DNA of 16,992 nt from CAJWKT01 sp964465375 (GCA_964465375.1 CAYXIJ010000036.1:1-16992), one strand, 5' to 3'; positions 6,273 through 14,938 are shown, numbered from the stretch's first letter. Made by a program: numbers and translations. Notes: generated by a model from the letters alone, not told the origin.

Positions 6273-7205
6273 ATGTCAAAGTATGGCGAGATGAATAGAA
6301 GAGAGTTTCTATCACGTAGCACTGCTGTATCAGTAGCAGCTTCCTTTCCTCTCGGATTAACTGCTCAGGAAATGATGATGGCACGCCCGATTCCAAGTAC
6401 CGGCGAACTCCTTCCTGTCATCGGGCTAGGTGCGCCCGATGCTTTCATCAATATCCCCCCGGAAGGCAAGGAACTCCCTAAAGCCCTCCTTCAAGCCATG
6501 ATCAATCAGGGTGGTAGATATTTGGATACGCCTGCCTTCTTCCGGCCCAATGTTCCGATCGTCGGTGACCTCCTTACAGAGATGAACCTGCAGGACGAGT
6601 TATTTTTATCCGGGAAAATAACAGTAAATGGTAAAGAAGCAGGTATCGAGCATCTTGAGAGAACCGTTGCGAACTTAAAAAAACGACCTATAGATCTACT
6701 ACTAATTCACAATATGCGGACACTAGATGAGCACTGGGCAACGCTTAAAGACTGGAAAGAAGGGGGACGGGTACGCTATATCGGCGTCAGTCTGACAAGA
6801 AATCTCGATTACGTGGATATGGAAAGATTCATGAAGGCCGAGCGGCCGGACTTTATCATGACTGGTTACTCGATCCACCATCCGCTTGCCGCCGAGAGCA
6901 CGCTACCGTTGGCGGCAGATCTTGGTATAGCGGTCCTTATAGTTGAAGCATTTAAGGCTACAAACGATGGCGGTATCTTTCCAATCGTGGCCGGCAAGCC
7001 GCTACCGGAATGGGCATCTGAGTTCGACTGCGAGAGTTGGGCTCAGTACTCGTTGAAATTTATCCTATCGAATCCAGCAGTGACGGGTATCGTGACGGAG
7101 ACGCGACAGGTTCGCCATGTCATCGATAATATGCGTGGTGGCTATGGACGACTCCCAGATGAGTTAATGCGTAAGAGAATGAGCGACTACCTATTGTCAA
7201 TATAA
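6273..7205 (+). CDS. Tat-exported aldo/keto reductase-like protein lacking the catalytic Tyr
   Basis: The 310-residue product begins with a twin-arginine signal, NRREFLSRS at residues 8-16, followed by a hydrophobic stretch, so it should be exported folded to the periplasm. The rest matches the aldo/keto reductase TIM barrel of Tat-exported relatives: PVIGLGAP, GGRYLDTP, VGDLL, LSGKI, PIDLLLIHNM, GGRVRYIGVSL, and a C-terminal SLKFILSNPAVTGIVTETR. Of the catalytic tetrad, Asp85, Lys115 and His146 are in place. The general-acid Tyr, expected in DxxxxYG, is Phe90 within DTPAFFRP (codons TTC TTC). Such a change would be expected to cripple normal carbonyl reduction, so the protein may bind a ligand or do different chemistry. 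The ATG at 6273 is preceded by GGGGAG. It is probably co-transcribed with the DUF6152-like fusion gene 36 bases upstream. Confidence 0.85.
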   Translation: MSKYGEMNRREFLSRSTAVSVAASFPLGLTAQEMMMARPIPSTGELLPVIGLGAPDAFINIPPEGKELPKALLQAMINQGGRYLDTPAFFRPNVPIVGDLLTEMNLQDELFLSGKITVNGKEAGIEHLERTVANLKKRPIDLLLIHNMRTLDEHWATLKDWKEGGRVRYIGVSLTRNLDYVDMERFMKAERPDFIMTGYSIHHPLAAESTLPLAADLGIAVLIVEAFKATNDGGIFPIVAGKPLPEWASEFDCESWAQYSLKFILSNPAVTGIVTETRQVRHVIDNMRGGYGRLPDELMRKRMSDYLLSI

Positions 7206-7215
7206 CTCCTAGCCC

Positions 7216-7235
7216 TATAGAGCTAACAGTCTATA
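7216..7235. repeat. Inverted repeat between convergent genes
   Basis: TATAGA and TCTATA flank an 8-base loop shortly after the stop of the reductase-like gene. On the plus strand the sequence after it is A-rich, not T-rich. The run of T on the minus strand precedes the hairpin rather than following it, so a classical terminator is not well supported. Confidence 0.2.
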
Positions 7236-7281
7236 TAGAAATAAAAAAATTCAGTAAGCACGGAAAGTTGCTCTCAGTTAC

Positions 7282-7677
7282 TTAGTAGTCTTCTTGCGAC
7301 GCACTCACCCAGAGTTTTTCACCGGTTTCAACCATAGTAACCACACTCCCGTTTATAGAGGTACTACCGTCTCTTGCGCCAAACCCTTCTGCTTGAACAG
7401 TATCACCTGGCTCCAGTATGCCAGGCGTCCAACCCTGCTTGAGCAACGTGTTAATGCCTAGCAGCTCAATTGACCAGCTTTGCAAGTTACCACTAGCATC
7501 TTCGACGTCGATATAGATCCAGGCGTGGGGATTCGTCCAGTGGAGTCGCGTGACTGTTCCGGTGAGTTCGATGGGCCGGTTGATATCAAACACGGCGGCA
7601 AATGAGTGGTGAGAGGCGGCGGATATGGACACTAGTAGCGTCGCCACTCCGACGAAAACTGAGAATATAGATCTCAT
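7282..7677 (-). CDS. DUF6152 family periplasmic protein
   Basis: I start at the ATG at 7677, which has AGGGAG at the right spacing; an in-frame ATG at 7713 would add 12 residues before the signal peptide. The 131-residue product has a signal peptide ending near SAAS, so the mature protein would begin HHSFAAVFD. The typical DUF6152 pattern follows: IELTGTVTRLHWTNPHAWIYIDV (in two strands), WSIELLG, LLKQGWTPGILEPGD, GARDGS, and the end TGEKLWVSA. The family is a small all-beta periplasmic domain of unknown function, common in Proteobacteria and Acidobacteria. His23, His24 and His51 are shared with the two other DUF6152 proteins of this window. The gene is divergent from a WEGDTLV-family gene, with 99 bases between. 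Confidence 0.88.
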   Translation of the reverse strand: MRSIFSVFVGVATLLVSISAASHHSFAAVFDINRPIELTGTVTRLHWTNPHAWIYIDVEDASGNLQSWSIELLGINTLLKQGWTPGILEPGDTVQAEGFGARDGSTSINGSVVTMVETGEKLWVSASQEDY

Positions 7678-7721
7678 GACAAACTCCCTAGGTGCTAAAT
7701 GTGGGACATTCACATAATAAT

Positions 7722-7750
7722 AACGTAGACAGGGACTGCAAATCAGTCAA
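7722..7750 (-). promoter_or_regulatory. Possible promoter and operator for the divergent DUF6152 gene
   Basis: On the minus strand, TTGACT (7750-7745, five of six matches to the -35 consensus) is followed after 17 bases by TACGTT (7727-7722), a poor -10. A short inverted repeat, GACTG/CAGTC with a 5-base loop at 7734-7748, overlaps the -35 and the spacer and could be an operator. It would drive the DUF6152 gene that starts at 7677. Confidence 0.3.
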
Positions 7751-7776
7751 TTATGGGCCCCTTCTGAGGAGGCAAT

Positions 7777-8826
7777 ATGAAACGACGACTCACAGCTTTG
7801 ATCTTACTAGCCTTAACCACTCCGTTGGCAGCACAGTGGTTGATGCTACCTACGCCAGATATCCCTCGAGCGGCTGACGGCGAGCCAGACCTTTCTGTGC
7901 CCGCGCCACGCGCTGCGGATGGTCATCCCGATTTGACGGGATTGTGGCGCCCAGAACAAGTAAGGAGTGATTTGAGAGATCGGAGCAACCTCCAGCCATG
8001 GGTGCGCACATTAATCGATGAGCGAGAGAAAACTTATTTTGTGGATGGACCTCGTTTTAGGTGCCTTCCGGCTGGGCCAGAAAATCTCACCACTTCTAGT
8101 AACTCGTATGGGCTACGAAGAATTCTGCAATACCCAAACATGATTGCGATGCTCTATAACGATGGAACCTATCGTCAGATCTTCATGGACGGCCGCAAAC
8201 TCGAGCCGGATCCACTCCCTACTTGGTTAGGCTATTCTGTTGCACACTGGGAAGGAGATACGCTGGTGGTCGAGAGCAATGGTTACAATGATAAGACCTG
8301 GCTGGGGCGTGGAATCTCGCATACTGAACACCTGCGCATTACAGAGCGCTATCATCGCTCGAATTTTGGGCACATGCAGATTGATGTTACCTATGAGGAT
8401 CCGGGTGCGCTGGAGTCGACACTACATGCTTTCATCGAGATGAGATTCGCGGCTGACGAAGTATTGCTTGAGACTGTCTGCAGTGAAGCTTACGGAGGGG
8501 AAGAAGGTGGCTGGAGCTCCCAAGTTATGGAAAGGGATGAGACGGCAGTGGAGGTTGCTCCGGAAGTCCTAGCCAAATACGTGGGTACCTACAACGGTAT
8601 GTACCTGCAGAATTTCATCACTATTGAGGTCATGCTAGAAAATAGTGAGCTGTTTTTTCAAAAAAATAACGGCGCCAAGCGACGACTTATTCCGAAGTCG
8701 GAGACTTCTTTTTTAGAGGACGGTGGTGGTTTCGGGTACGTTTTCACGGTTGAAGGTAATGGGGTAGCGACTGAGATTTCGGAAGTCCACGTTTCAGGCG
8801 CTTGGGCTTTCAGTCGGGCACTTTAG
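7777..8826 (+). CDS. Exported WEGDTLV-family protein with DUF3471-like C-terminus
   Basis: The 349-residue product has a signal peptide (MKRRLTALILLALTTPLAA) and a perfect GAGGAGG ribosome binding site before the ATG. The mature start carries a tandem motif, RAADGEPDLS at 31-40 and RAADGHPDLT at 45-54, the second leading into GLWRP. This is the usual opening of a large, uncharacterised family of exported proteins. Further family landmarks are FRCLPAGP (94-101), RQIFMDGR (133-140), GYSVAHWEGDTLVVES (152-167), GYNDKTWL (169-176), TEHLRITERY and TYEDPGAL. Residues about 262-349 (LAKYVGTY, then short strands, ending AWAFSRAL) look like the lipocalin-like DUF3471 domain found behind beta-lactamase-type enzymes. 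A shorter paralogue is encoded at 15876-16673, also next to a DUF6152 gene. The function is unknown. The HxEHLRITER region resembles a possible binding site, but no known catalytic motif is present. Confidence 0.8.
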   Translation: MKRRLTALILLALTTPLAAQWLMLPTPDIPRAADGEPDLSVPAPRAADGHPDLTGLWRPEQVRSDLRDRSNLQPWVRTLIDEREKTYFVDGPRFRCLPAGPENLTTSSNSYGLRRILQYPNMIAMLYNDGTYRQIFMDGRKLEPDPLPTWLGYSVAHWEGDTLVVESNGYNDKTWLGRGISHTEHLRITERYHRSNFGHMQIDVTYEDPGALESTLHAFIEMRFAADEVLLETVCSEAYGGEEGGWSSQVMERDETAVEVAPEVLAKYVGTYNGMYLQNFITIEVMLENSELFFQKNNGAKRRLIPKSETSFLEDGGGFGYVFTVEGNGVATEISEVHVSGAWAFSRAL

Positions 8827-8957
8827 CTTACTCCACCACGACCCGCCTTGTACCTTCTCGTGGGCAGTGAGAGGGTTCGCAAGACATCGATCCTCTGCCC
8901 ATCGGGATCGAACGTGCAGTAAATCCTCCTTCCGTCCTCGTCGAGAAATTGCAGCGC
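8823..8957 (-). pseudogene. Possible remnant of a decayed gene
   Basis: A 44-codon open stretch on the minus strand starts right after a TAG and reads ALQFLDEDGRRIYCTFDPDG then QRIDVLRTL. The composition looks protein-like, with two DxDG-type turns. There is no start codon or ribosome binding site. Another frame continues upstream to 9072 with IKCELFIGYLNEPFGWQ, so a frameshifted remnant is conceivable. I do not recognise the family. The gap 8827-9093 holds nothing else, and this call is weak. Confidence 0.18.
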
Positions 8958-9093
8958 CTACCGAAACTATGCCAGGGGTAGATAACCTAGCAGTGTCTTT
9001 GCCACCAGCACACTGCCAACCGAAAGGTTCATTGAGGTAACCTATGAAGAGTTCGCACTTGATTGCGGTCACATACCATATTAGCGCCTAGGC

Positions 9094-10662
9094 TCATTCA
9101 GACGGATTGACACACCGAAAGTTTGCAGCATCGTTTGGATTGAGGGTCGACTCTCTTAATCTCGCGACCTGGGGGTACGGACACCAGGGGCGCGACAAAC
9201 TACGCTGATTGTGGCTCACCACAATCGAATCCGGCGGCGTGCCGTCGGATACCCACGCATCGATCGCCTCCAGTGCCGGTTGGAGATATTCACTCGGGCC
9301 GTCACCACCTTGGCAATGGCCCATACCGGGTGCTAAGAACAATCGCAGATGGTCCCTGAAGTCCGACTCGCCTCGCTTACGTGAGACTGTGTCTTCCATC
9401 GCCTCGTAGATCTCGATTGTAGTCACCGGCGTCACACCTGGGTCGCTCAAGCCATGATAGAGAATCGCCTTGCCGCCATTTTGGATGAAGGGTGTTACAT
9501 CGGGGTTGTCGGCGCGGGTTACCCCGGAGTAGTAGGAGGAGTCGGCAGCCGCAACGTCCTCGGGATTGTCGATACTGAACTCCTCCAGCACGTTGCGATC
9601 CGGGTCTTGATACCAAGCACGAGCAACGAGATCGCAGCGGGCACATGTAGACGACGGAAGCAGGTCCATCCAACCCCCCATACCTCCCATGCCCCCACTT
9701 CCTTCGCTTCCACGAACCCGGCCGGGATAGATCTGTTCGCCTGACGCAGTTACCGGACCGTCGTAAATCGAGCGAACGAACTGAACTTGTCGATCAGTAA
9801 GGCACTGTGGCGGAGACTCCGACGCGGAGCACTGGATTGCAGCTGGGTCAAAAGCGCATTGCAGAGGGTTATCAATAATACGATCCGCAACCCCATCAAG
9901 CGCATCGCACATGCCTACAGAGCTGCTCTTTATTAGGTCCAGCTGATCTCGCACGAGAGATTCTCCTGCGACATCCAGTTCGGCAACCCGTTGAGCAGCC
10001 CAGAGCTGCGACATATTTAACCGCGTCAAAGAAAAGACAGGCGCTCCAGCCACAATTCCATCAAAGTCATTAGGGTAACGCTGCATCGCCTTCAAACCCT
10101 GGCGCCCGCCGGTAGAGCATCCCAAATAGTAGGAATACTCCGGCGCACGCGCATAGAATGCGTCTACGAATTGTTTGCCGACGACGGTCGTTAAATGAAT
10201 AGATCGATACGCGAAGTTATCGATCGCCACGTAATTGGGAACGATGACACCAGACTCAAGCTCTTTCATGATCCAGTTTTCCGGACCATTTCTGGTGTGA
10301 CCTGTGTCAGTCTGCCCTGTTGCAAACCCTAGCTCCAACGCAGCCTGCACACGATTTTCGCCTTGAAATAAGCCCGCAGTGCCGCCATTGCCGCTAACGA
10401 GGAAACGGCCATTCCAGGCTGCAGTATCCGGAAAACGGAATTGAAACCTGATCTGACTCTGGCCATCATCGTTGGTAATTACACCTTCGAGGCGACAGTA
10501 ACCGCCGGTCTCATCCACGAACTCAGCGCTCGTAAGTGTCACACCATACCGAGAGTCCACGGCAAATTGCTCGAACGACGAGACCTCGCAGTCATATGCA
10601 TACCCACTGAGCGGAGAAACCAGAAAGAGGACAATGACTATAAACCGGTACTTGTTATTCAT
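9094..10662 (-). CDS. Tannase/feruloyl esterase family alpha/beta hydrolase
   Basis: The 522-residue product has a signal peptide (MNNKYRFIVIVLFLVSPLSG, cut near GYA-YDC) and matches the tannase/feruloyl esterase family. These secreted serine esterases hydrolyse gallate, ferulate and related aromatic esters. The nucleophile motif is GCSTGGRQG with Ser183. Asp407 in YHGLSDPGVTP and His449 in GMGHCQGG complete the triad. Cys182 and Cys450 beside Ser and His form the conserved disulfide that joins them in this family. CDALDGVADRIIDNP at 252-266 is the family's calcium-binding loop in the lid domain. A Gly/Met-rich stretch, GGMGGMGGWMD at 323-333, looks like a lineage-specific loop. A GTG two codons upstream is possible, but GGGG fits the ATG at 10662 better. 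A good promoter lies at 10698-10726. The likely substrate is an aromatic ester; which one is unknown. Confidence 0.92.
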   Translation of the reverse strand: MNNKYRFIVIVLFLVSPLSGYAYDCEVSSFEQFAVDSRYGVTLTSAEFVDETGGYCRLEGVITNDDGQSQIRFQFRFPDTAAWNGRFLVSGNGGTAGLFQGENRVQAALELGFATGQTDTGHTRNGPENWIMKELESGVIVPNYVAIDNFAYRSIHLTTVVGKQFVDAFYARAPEYSYYLGCSTGGRQGLKAMQRYPNDFDGIVAGAPVFSLTRLNMSQLWAAQRVAELDVAGESLVRDQLDLIKSSSVGMCDALDGVADRIIDNPLQCAFDPAAIQCSASESPPQCLTDRQVQFVRSIYDGPVTASGEQIYPGRVRGSEGSGGMGGMGGWMDLLPSSTCARCDLVARAWYQDPDRNVLEEFSIDNPEDVAAADSSYYSGVTRADNPDVTPFIQNGGKAILYHGLSDPGVTPVTTIEIYEAMEDTVSRKRGESDFRDHLRLFLAPGMGHCQGGDGPSEYLQPALEAIDAWVSDGTPPDSIVVSHNQRSLSRPWCPYPQVARLRESTLNPNDAANFRCVNPSE

Positions 10663-10697
10663 CCACACACCCCGACTTAGCTCTCAATCGCCTTAAT

Positions 10698-10726
10698 TGT
10701 ATAGCTGTATGCAATATTGCCATCAA
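10698..10726 (-). promoter_or_regulatory. Sigma70-type promoter with internal palindrome, tannase gene
   Basis: On the minus strand, TTGATG (10726-10721) and TATACA (10703-10698) are separated by exactly 17 bases, each with four of six consensus matches including the key positions. Transcription would begin near 10691, about 29 bases before the ATG of the tannase-family gene. The first ten bases of the spacer are the perfect palindrome GCAATATTGC (10711-10720), a plausible operator that would block the polymerase. Confidence 0.5.
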
Positions 10727-10875
10727 AACCGCTAGGCTCAAATTTTACCCAAAACACCCAAAGAAATCGCAACTGCACCCAAAACCAAGGCAGCGGGTGA
10801 TTGTATAAATAATTTCTTCAGTAACATCCCTTCTTTTCAGCTCTAACTACCAATTAGCCATCTACAAAAATATAA

Positions 10876-10890
10876 CCAGAGGGTATCTGG
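10876..10890 (-). terminator. Possible terminator of the NHL-repeat gene
   Basis: On the minus strand CCAGA and TCTGG form a 5-bp stem around TACCC, followed by TTATATTTTTG. It lies 75 bases beyond the stop of the large NHL-repeat gene. The stem is short, so this is only a candidate. Confidence 0.3.
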
Positions 10891-10964
10891 AGAAGTAAAT
10901 ACCACTAAAGCCTGTTCTTCGGATAATCTCTGAGTCACGATCGGATGATCAACGGCGCTCTCTA

Positions 10965-13900
10965 TTAACGCAACGGTAGGCTCAAGTCCGATCCATCCGG
11001 AGCAAAGGTAGTGAGTTCACCCTCGATACCAGCAGTGCTCGTATTCACCAAAAATAGCTCTGTGGCATAACCTTTGCCGTCGATAAAATGGGGCAACACG
11101 TAACCCGTCGGCTCCGTGATTAAAGGAATTTGCATGGCAATGGGCTCGTCGCGTAAATTTTGTGTTCGCTGTTCCGCGCTGATGTGCACGGCTGGCTCAC
11201 TGGCGATACGTAGTGTGCCAGTGAACTGCGTGCGGCCAAAAAGTTCCGCGATGGTGAAATCCTGCTGCTGTTCGTTGGGGAGAATGAGTTCGCGGCGATC
11301 AGTCTCATGGCCACCAGGTCCATACAGGATGAACCGCAAGGATGCCGGCACGGGGTTGTTGTTGGTCACGCTGACCTCGTGCTGTACGCGTCCATGGCGA
11401 ATGGTAGTCGGTTGGGTGTTGACGGGAACCCAGCTCTGACGAGCCTCTCTCGCTGTGTCGGTCCTAGATGCCGAGATTGTTACATCACCGTCTGTAAGGG
11501 TCACCAAAGAAGCAACCGAAGTAACGCCCCGGGCAAAGGTCACTATCGCGTAACCGGCTCTAGGTAGCGATGATTCGCCCTCGTGTAGATAGATGAAGGT
11601 GCCGTTGGGGGAAATCGAGAACGACACAGGCGCCTCCAGTGCGGGGGCGCCCGAGGGCGAATAAATCATGATCTCTCCACTAGAAGTGTCATCTCGAGTA
11701 TTGGCTAAAATCAACTGTGTCTGGTAGCCACCGCCATGGATTACCTTCGGCACTACGGCGGGTTCAGGTACTGGCACCCCTGATCCTCCGTGCCATACCG
11801 GCATAGCCACAAGCACCTCTTCATCCCGGCCATTCTGAATGACACCAAGGGCCGAAATAGCCACCGGCACCGAACTTTGCACCATGAGAGTGACAAAGCT
11901 TTCGCTACGATTGCCCAGTAACTCCACAGCAGAAATGGTGATCTGCTCACCCACCCCAACATTTGCCGAACCCTGAGTTCCCCGCAGGGTCACTTCATTG
12001 CCCCCGGAATCACGCACCGTAAAGTTGAGCTCCGCAACAGCGTTATCGGGATTAGCGATCATGATAATCGTATCCTGGCGAGCATCCCATTGGACAAATA
12101 CGTGAGCTGTGTTAGCAAGTGGTGGTGCCGCGATGGCAGTTTCGCTCACCAGCACCCGGTTCTCCCGCCACGCTCGTTCATCAAACTGGACATTCGTTAG
12201 ACTATAAACGGCCATGGCTGACAAAGTGTCCGAGGCCGTAACCTCAGCGTACCCATTCAGTAGTGGCTGGGTTTCCAGGGTGCTAGCATCAATGGTGGAA
12301 TACGAACGCACACCACCCCTGGGAATATTGTAATTCCGTGTCGCGCGGGCTAGATCAAACACCATCACTCGTGCCCAGAAGGAGTCTGTTGCATATAGCC
12401 GTTGATGCTCGCTGTCGAATGCAATCCCACGCACATCCATCATCTCATCCTGACGGCCACGACCTGGATCCCGTGATACGAAATCCTCCTGACCAATCAC
12501 GGCACTTGCCGCAATACCATTTTCGAGTTTGCTAGGTGCCACATCAAAGAACAGTACCCGATCGTTGCCCTTGTCAGATAAAACTAGCCGGTCGTTCTTT
12601 GAGTCATAAGCGATACCATCCGGCCATCTGAGCCGGCGTCGACCCTCCTGCTCACTGACTGACTCCGTGTCGAGCCGAACACTCCCAGTGGAATCGAAAT
12701 CAGGTTGACCGATGACTGCGATCGCTGACGCACCATTCTCAAGCCGGCCAGGATGTGCGTCAAACACCAACACCCGGTGACTACGGCCATCGATGACGAA
12801 CAGCCGTTGGTGATTGGGGTCGAAAGTGAGATCCCCTGGCATAGAGGAGAAAGCGCTACGCCCGGTAGACGCTGCCAATGGCTGTGGCGCAAACGGATCG
12901 CCACCGGATGACCGCCGCTGATTGAGTACGGACCGCCCCGACGTGAAGTCTGATTTGCCAAGCACAGCAATAGCTGGCGCATTGGTGATAAGCGCATCCG
13001 GCGAGATATCAAAAACCATGACCCGGTAGTTGGGGCCATCGGAGACAAACAGGCGCTCACCCTCGGAATCCACAGCGAAACCCATCGCTCGGGGATTGCC
13101 CGACGTGATGCCGTGGCGACCCACTGCGACATCAAAATTAGTCGAACGCTGAGTCATTTCAGAGTTTGCTGACGTGAAATCCGGCTGCCCAAGCACAACC
13201 ACAGCTTCCGGAAAATTTTTTAGCCGCTCCGGATCGGCGTCGAATACCATGACGCGGTTGTACCATCCGTCTCCCACGAAGAGTAGCTTGTGACGTGGGT
13301 CGTAGCCGACCGCGCTAGGCAGCCGGAATGTACGCGAAGTGGGTGGAGAGATAACAGCAGAGTAGAAATCCTCCTGACCGATAACCACTTCGGCTTCGCG
13401 GCCCAGGATGCGGTTATAAGCATCGAGCCTCCACACCAGCACACGATGATTATATTGATCGATAGTAAACAATCGATGATCCACCGGGTCGTGCGCCACG
13501 GAGCGTGGATAATGAGTGCGGCCGTCCACACGATCGTTGGCACTTCGCCGTGTATAAGAAGGGTTGCCGTTATCATCCACATGACCGATAACATCCACCA
13601 TCAGGCTCCGGCCCTCAGCCATCGCCCTCGGTGACGCATCGAAAATACCAACCCGGTTGCCCGAATAATAACCTTCCGAGATATACAGGAGTTGATTGTC
13701 CGGATCGAAACTTCCGGATGAGATCCTGGGTCGATCGGTCTTCGACTGAGCATAGGCTGGGTCATAGGTAAGGAGTTCCGATTCCACCGTCGTGAGATCC
13801 GGCTGTCCGACGACACCTAGCGCGGCTGGGTAGTGGGTCATCCGCTCGGGATGGACATCGAATGACAGAACGCGGTTATTGGAAGAGTCGGATACTAGTA

Positions 13901-14885
13901 GTCGGTCATTGGCTTCATCATAGACCAGACTGCCTGGCCTGATCTGAGGTGTATCAGACGCCGGCGTGGAATCACGGCTTTCGAAGTCCGGCTGGCCGAG
14001 TACATAGATCGCCGATGGATTACTCTGGAAGCGATCGGGGTGAACGTCAAATATCAGGATCCGATTGTTTCCTGAATCGCTGACGAATAATCGCTGATGG
14101 GATTTATCCAAGGTTGCGCTACCAGGGCCGTTGAAGTGATTAGGGCCTGTACCTGTATCACGCGAATAAAAATCTGGCTGCCCAATTACAGCCACAGCAT
14201 CGGGATTACTGGTGAATCTTCCCGGTGAGATATCGAACACCAGGATCCGCTGGTTGCCGCGATCTGTGACGAAAAGTCGCTGATTCGCACCGTCCGCCAG
14301 GGGCGAAGCGCTGGACATCACGTTAGGGCCGATACCCAGTCGGCGTGATTCGAAATCGGGCGCACCGATCACGGCTACGGCTTCGCCACCGGTTCTGATG
14401 CGCTCGGGATGAATATTGTAGACCATGATACGGCCGCCGCCGGACCAGGCGGTCACGGTTCGATCAGGCACGAACAACCGCTGATTGACTTCGTCCACCG
14501 TAGGCGTTCCCGGGAAGGGCAGGCTTGCAGCCCTCACATCCCCTGAAGACACTCGTCGGCCATAGCCGGATGCCTGACCAAGGAAGTAGTCGCCGGTGTA
14601 ATCCTGGGGTTGGCCGTTCTCGTTGAGCTGGTAACCTACAACACGTCCATTACCTGGACCCGGAATAAAAATACGATCATGGACGCGATCCAACGCCCCC
14701 GCGCCGGGTCACCAGATACTACCTCCGTGAGCACCGCCGTTGGTGACACCACCGAGAAAGCTAGGATTACCCCACAAGTCTTCGGAGCCGAGTACGTCAG
14801 TGGCAGGTTGGCCGGATTGCTGTGCCGATACGCCGGCTGCCAAGAGCACTGATAAGCCAATTCCATATCTCAGCCTCGTTCTCAT
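10965..14885 (-). CDS. Secreted 12-blade NHL-type propeller protein, interrupted by an in-frame TGA
   Basis: I read this as one gene. The ATG at 14885, preceded by GGAGG, starts a clear signal peptide (MRTRLRYGIGLSVLLAAGVSA). Codon 59 at 14711-14709 is TGA. The same frame then continues without a shift, through PGAGALDRVHDRIF, for another 1246 residues. The downstream part alone would have to start at a TTG (14693) with no signal peptide, inside the first repeat. Codons about 65-855 form twelve repeats of the pattern NQRLFVSDxGNxRILVFD, then P-rich spacing, then AVIGQPDFxS. This fits two six-bladed NHL-type beta-propellers. Codons about 856-1305 are beta-rich, with at least three related sandwich-like repeats (compare VIHGGGYQTQLILANT and FIDGKGYATELFLVNT). 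Large exported proteins of this type probably mediate binding or surface structure. The TGA may be a real nonsense mutation, an assembly or sequencing error, or a recoded codon. Confidence 0.75.
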
Positions 14886-14938
14886 GATAGCCTCCGAGTG
14901 CAAATTCAGTTCATCTAGTTTTCGACTTCTCGGTAATT

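Larger units (their letters stand above)
10663..10964. other. Intergenic region upstream of the tannase gene
   Basis: This 302-base stretch holds no convincing gene on either strand. It contains the tannase promoter and a palindrome near 10711-10720, and a weak terminator-like hairpin for the large NHL-repeat gene at 10876-10890. The middle (10730-10870) is AT-rich with short A runs and no other feature I can support. Confidence 0.6.

Noticed and set aside
7678..7713. Upstream start for the DUF6152 gene at 7713
   Set aside because: The ATG at 7677 has AGGGAG at good spacing and starts directly before the signal peptide.
8794..9072. 92-codon minus-strand open frame as an intact gene
   Set aside because: It has no ribosome binding site and overlaps the 3' end of the WEGDTLV-family gene. 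Another frame looks more protein-like in its second half, so at most this is a remnant.
12584..13135. 183-codon minus-strand open frame inside the NHL-repeat gene
   Set aside because: It is a shifted-frame shadow of the repeat gene. Its repeated motifs follow from the repeats of the real frame.
11000..14700. CRISPR-like or tandem DNA repeat array
   Set aside because: The periodicity is at protein level (NHL-type blades of 60-85 residues). The DNA copies are diverged and lie in one open frame.
14693..14709. Selenocysteine insertion at the in-frame TGA
   Set aside because: The protein has no redox family link, the codon falls in a linker, and the short hairpin after it does not resemble a bacterial selenocysteine element. 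I kept the TGA as an open finding.
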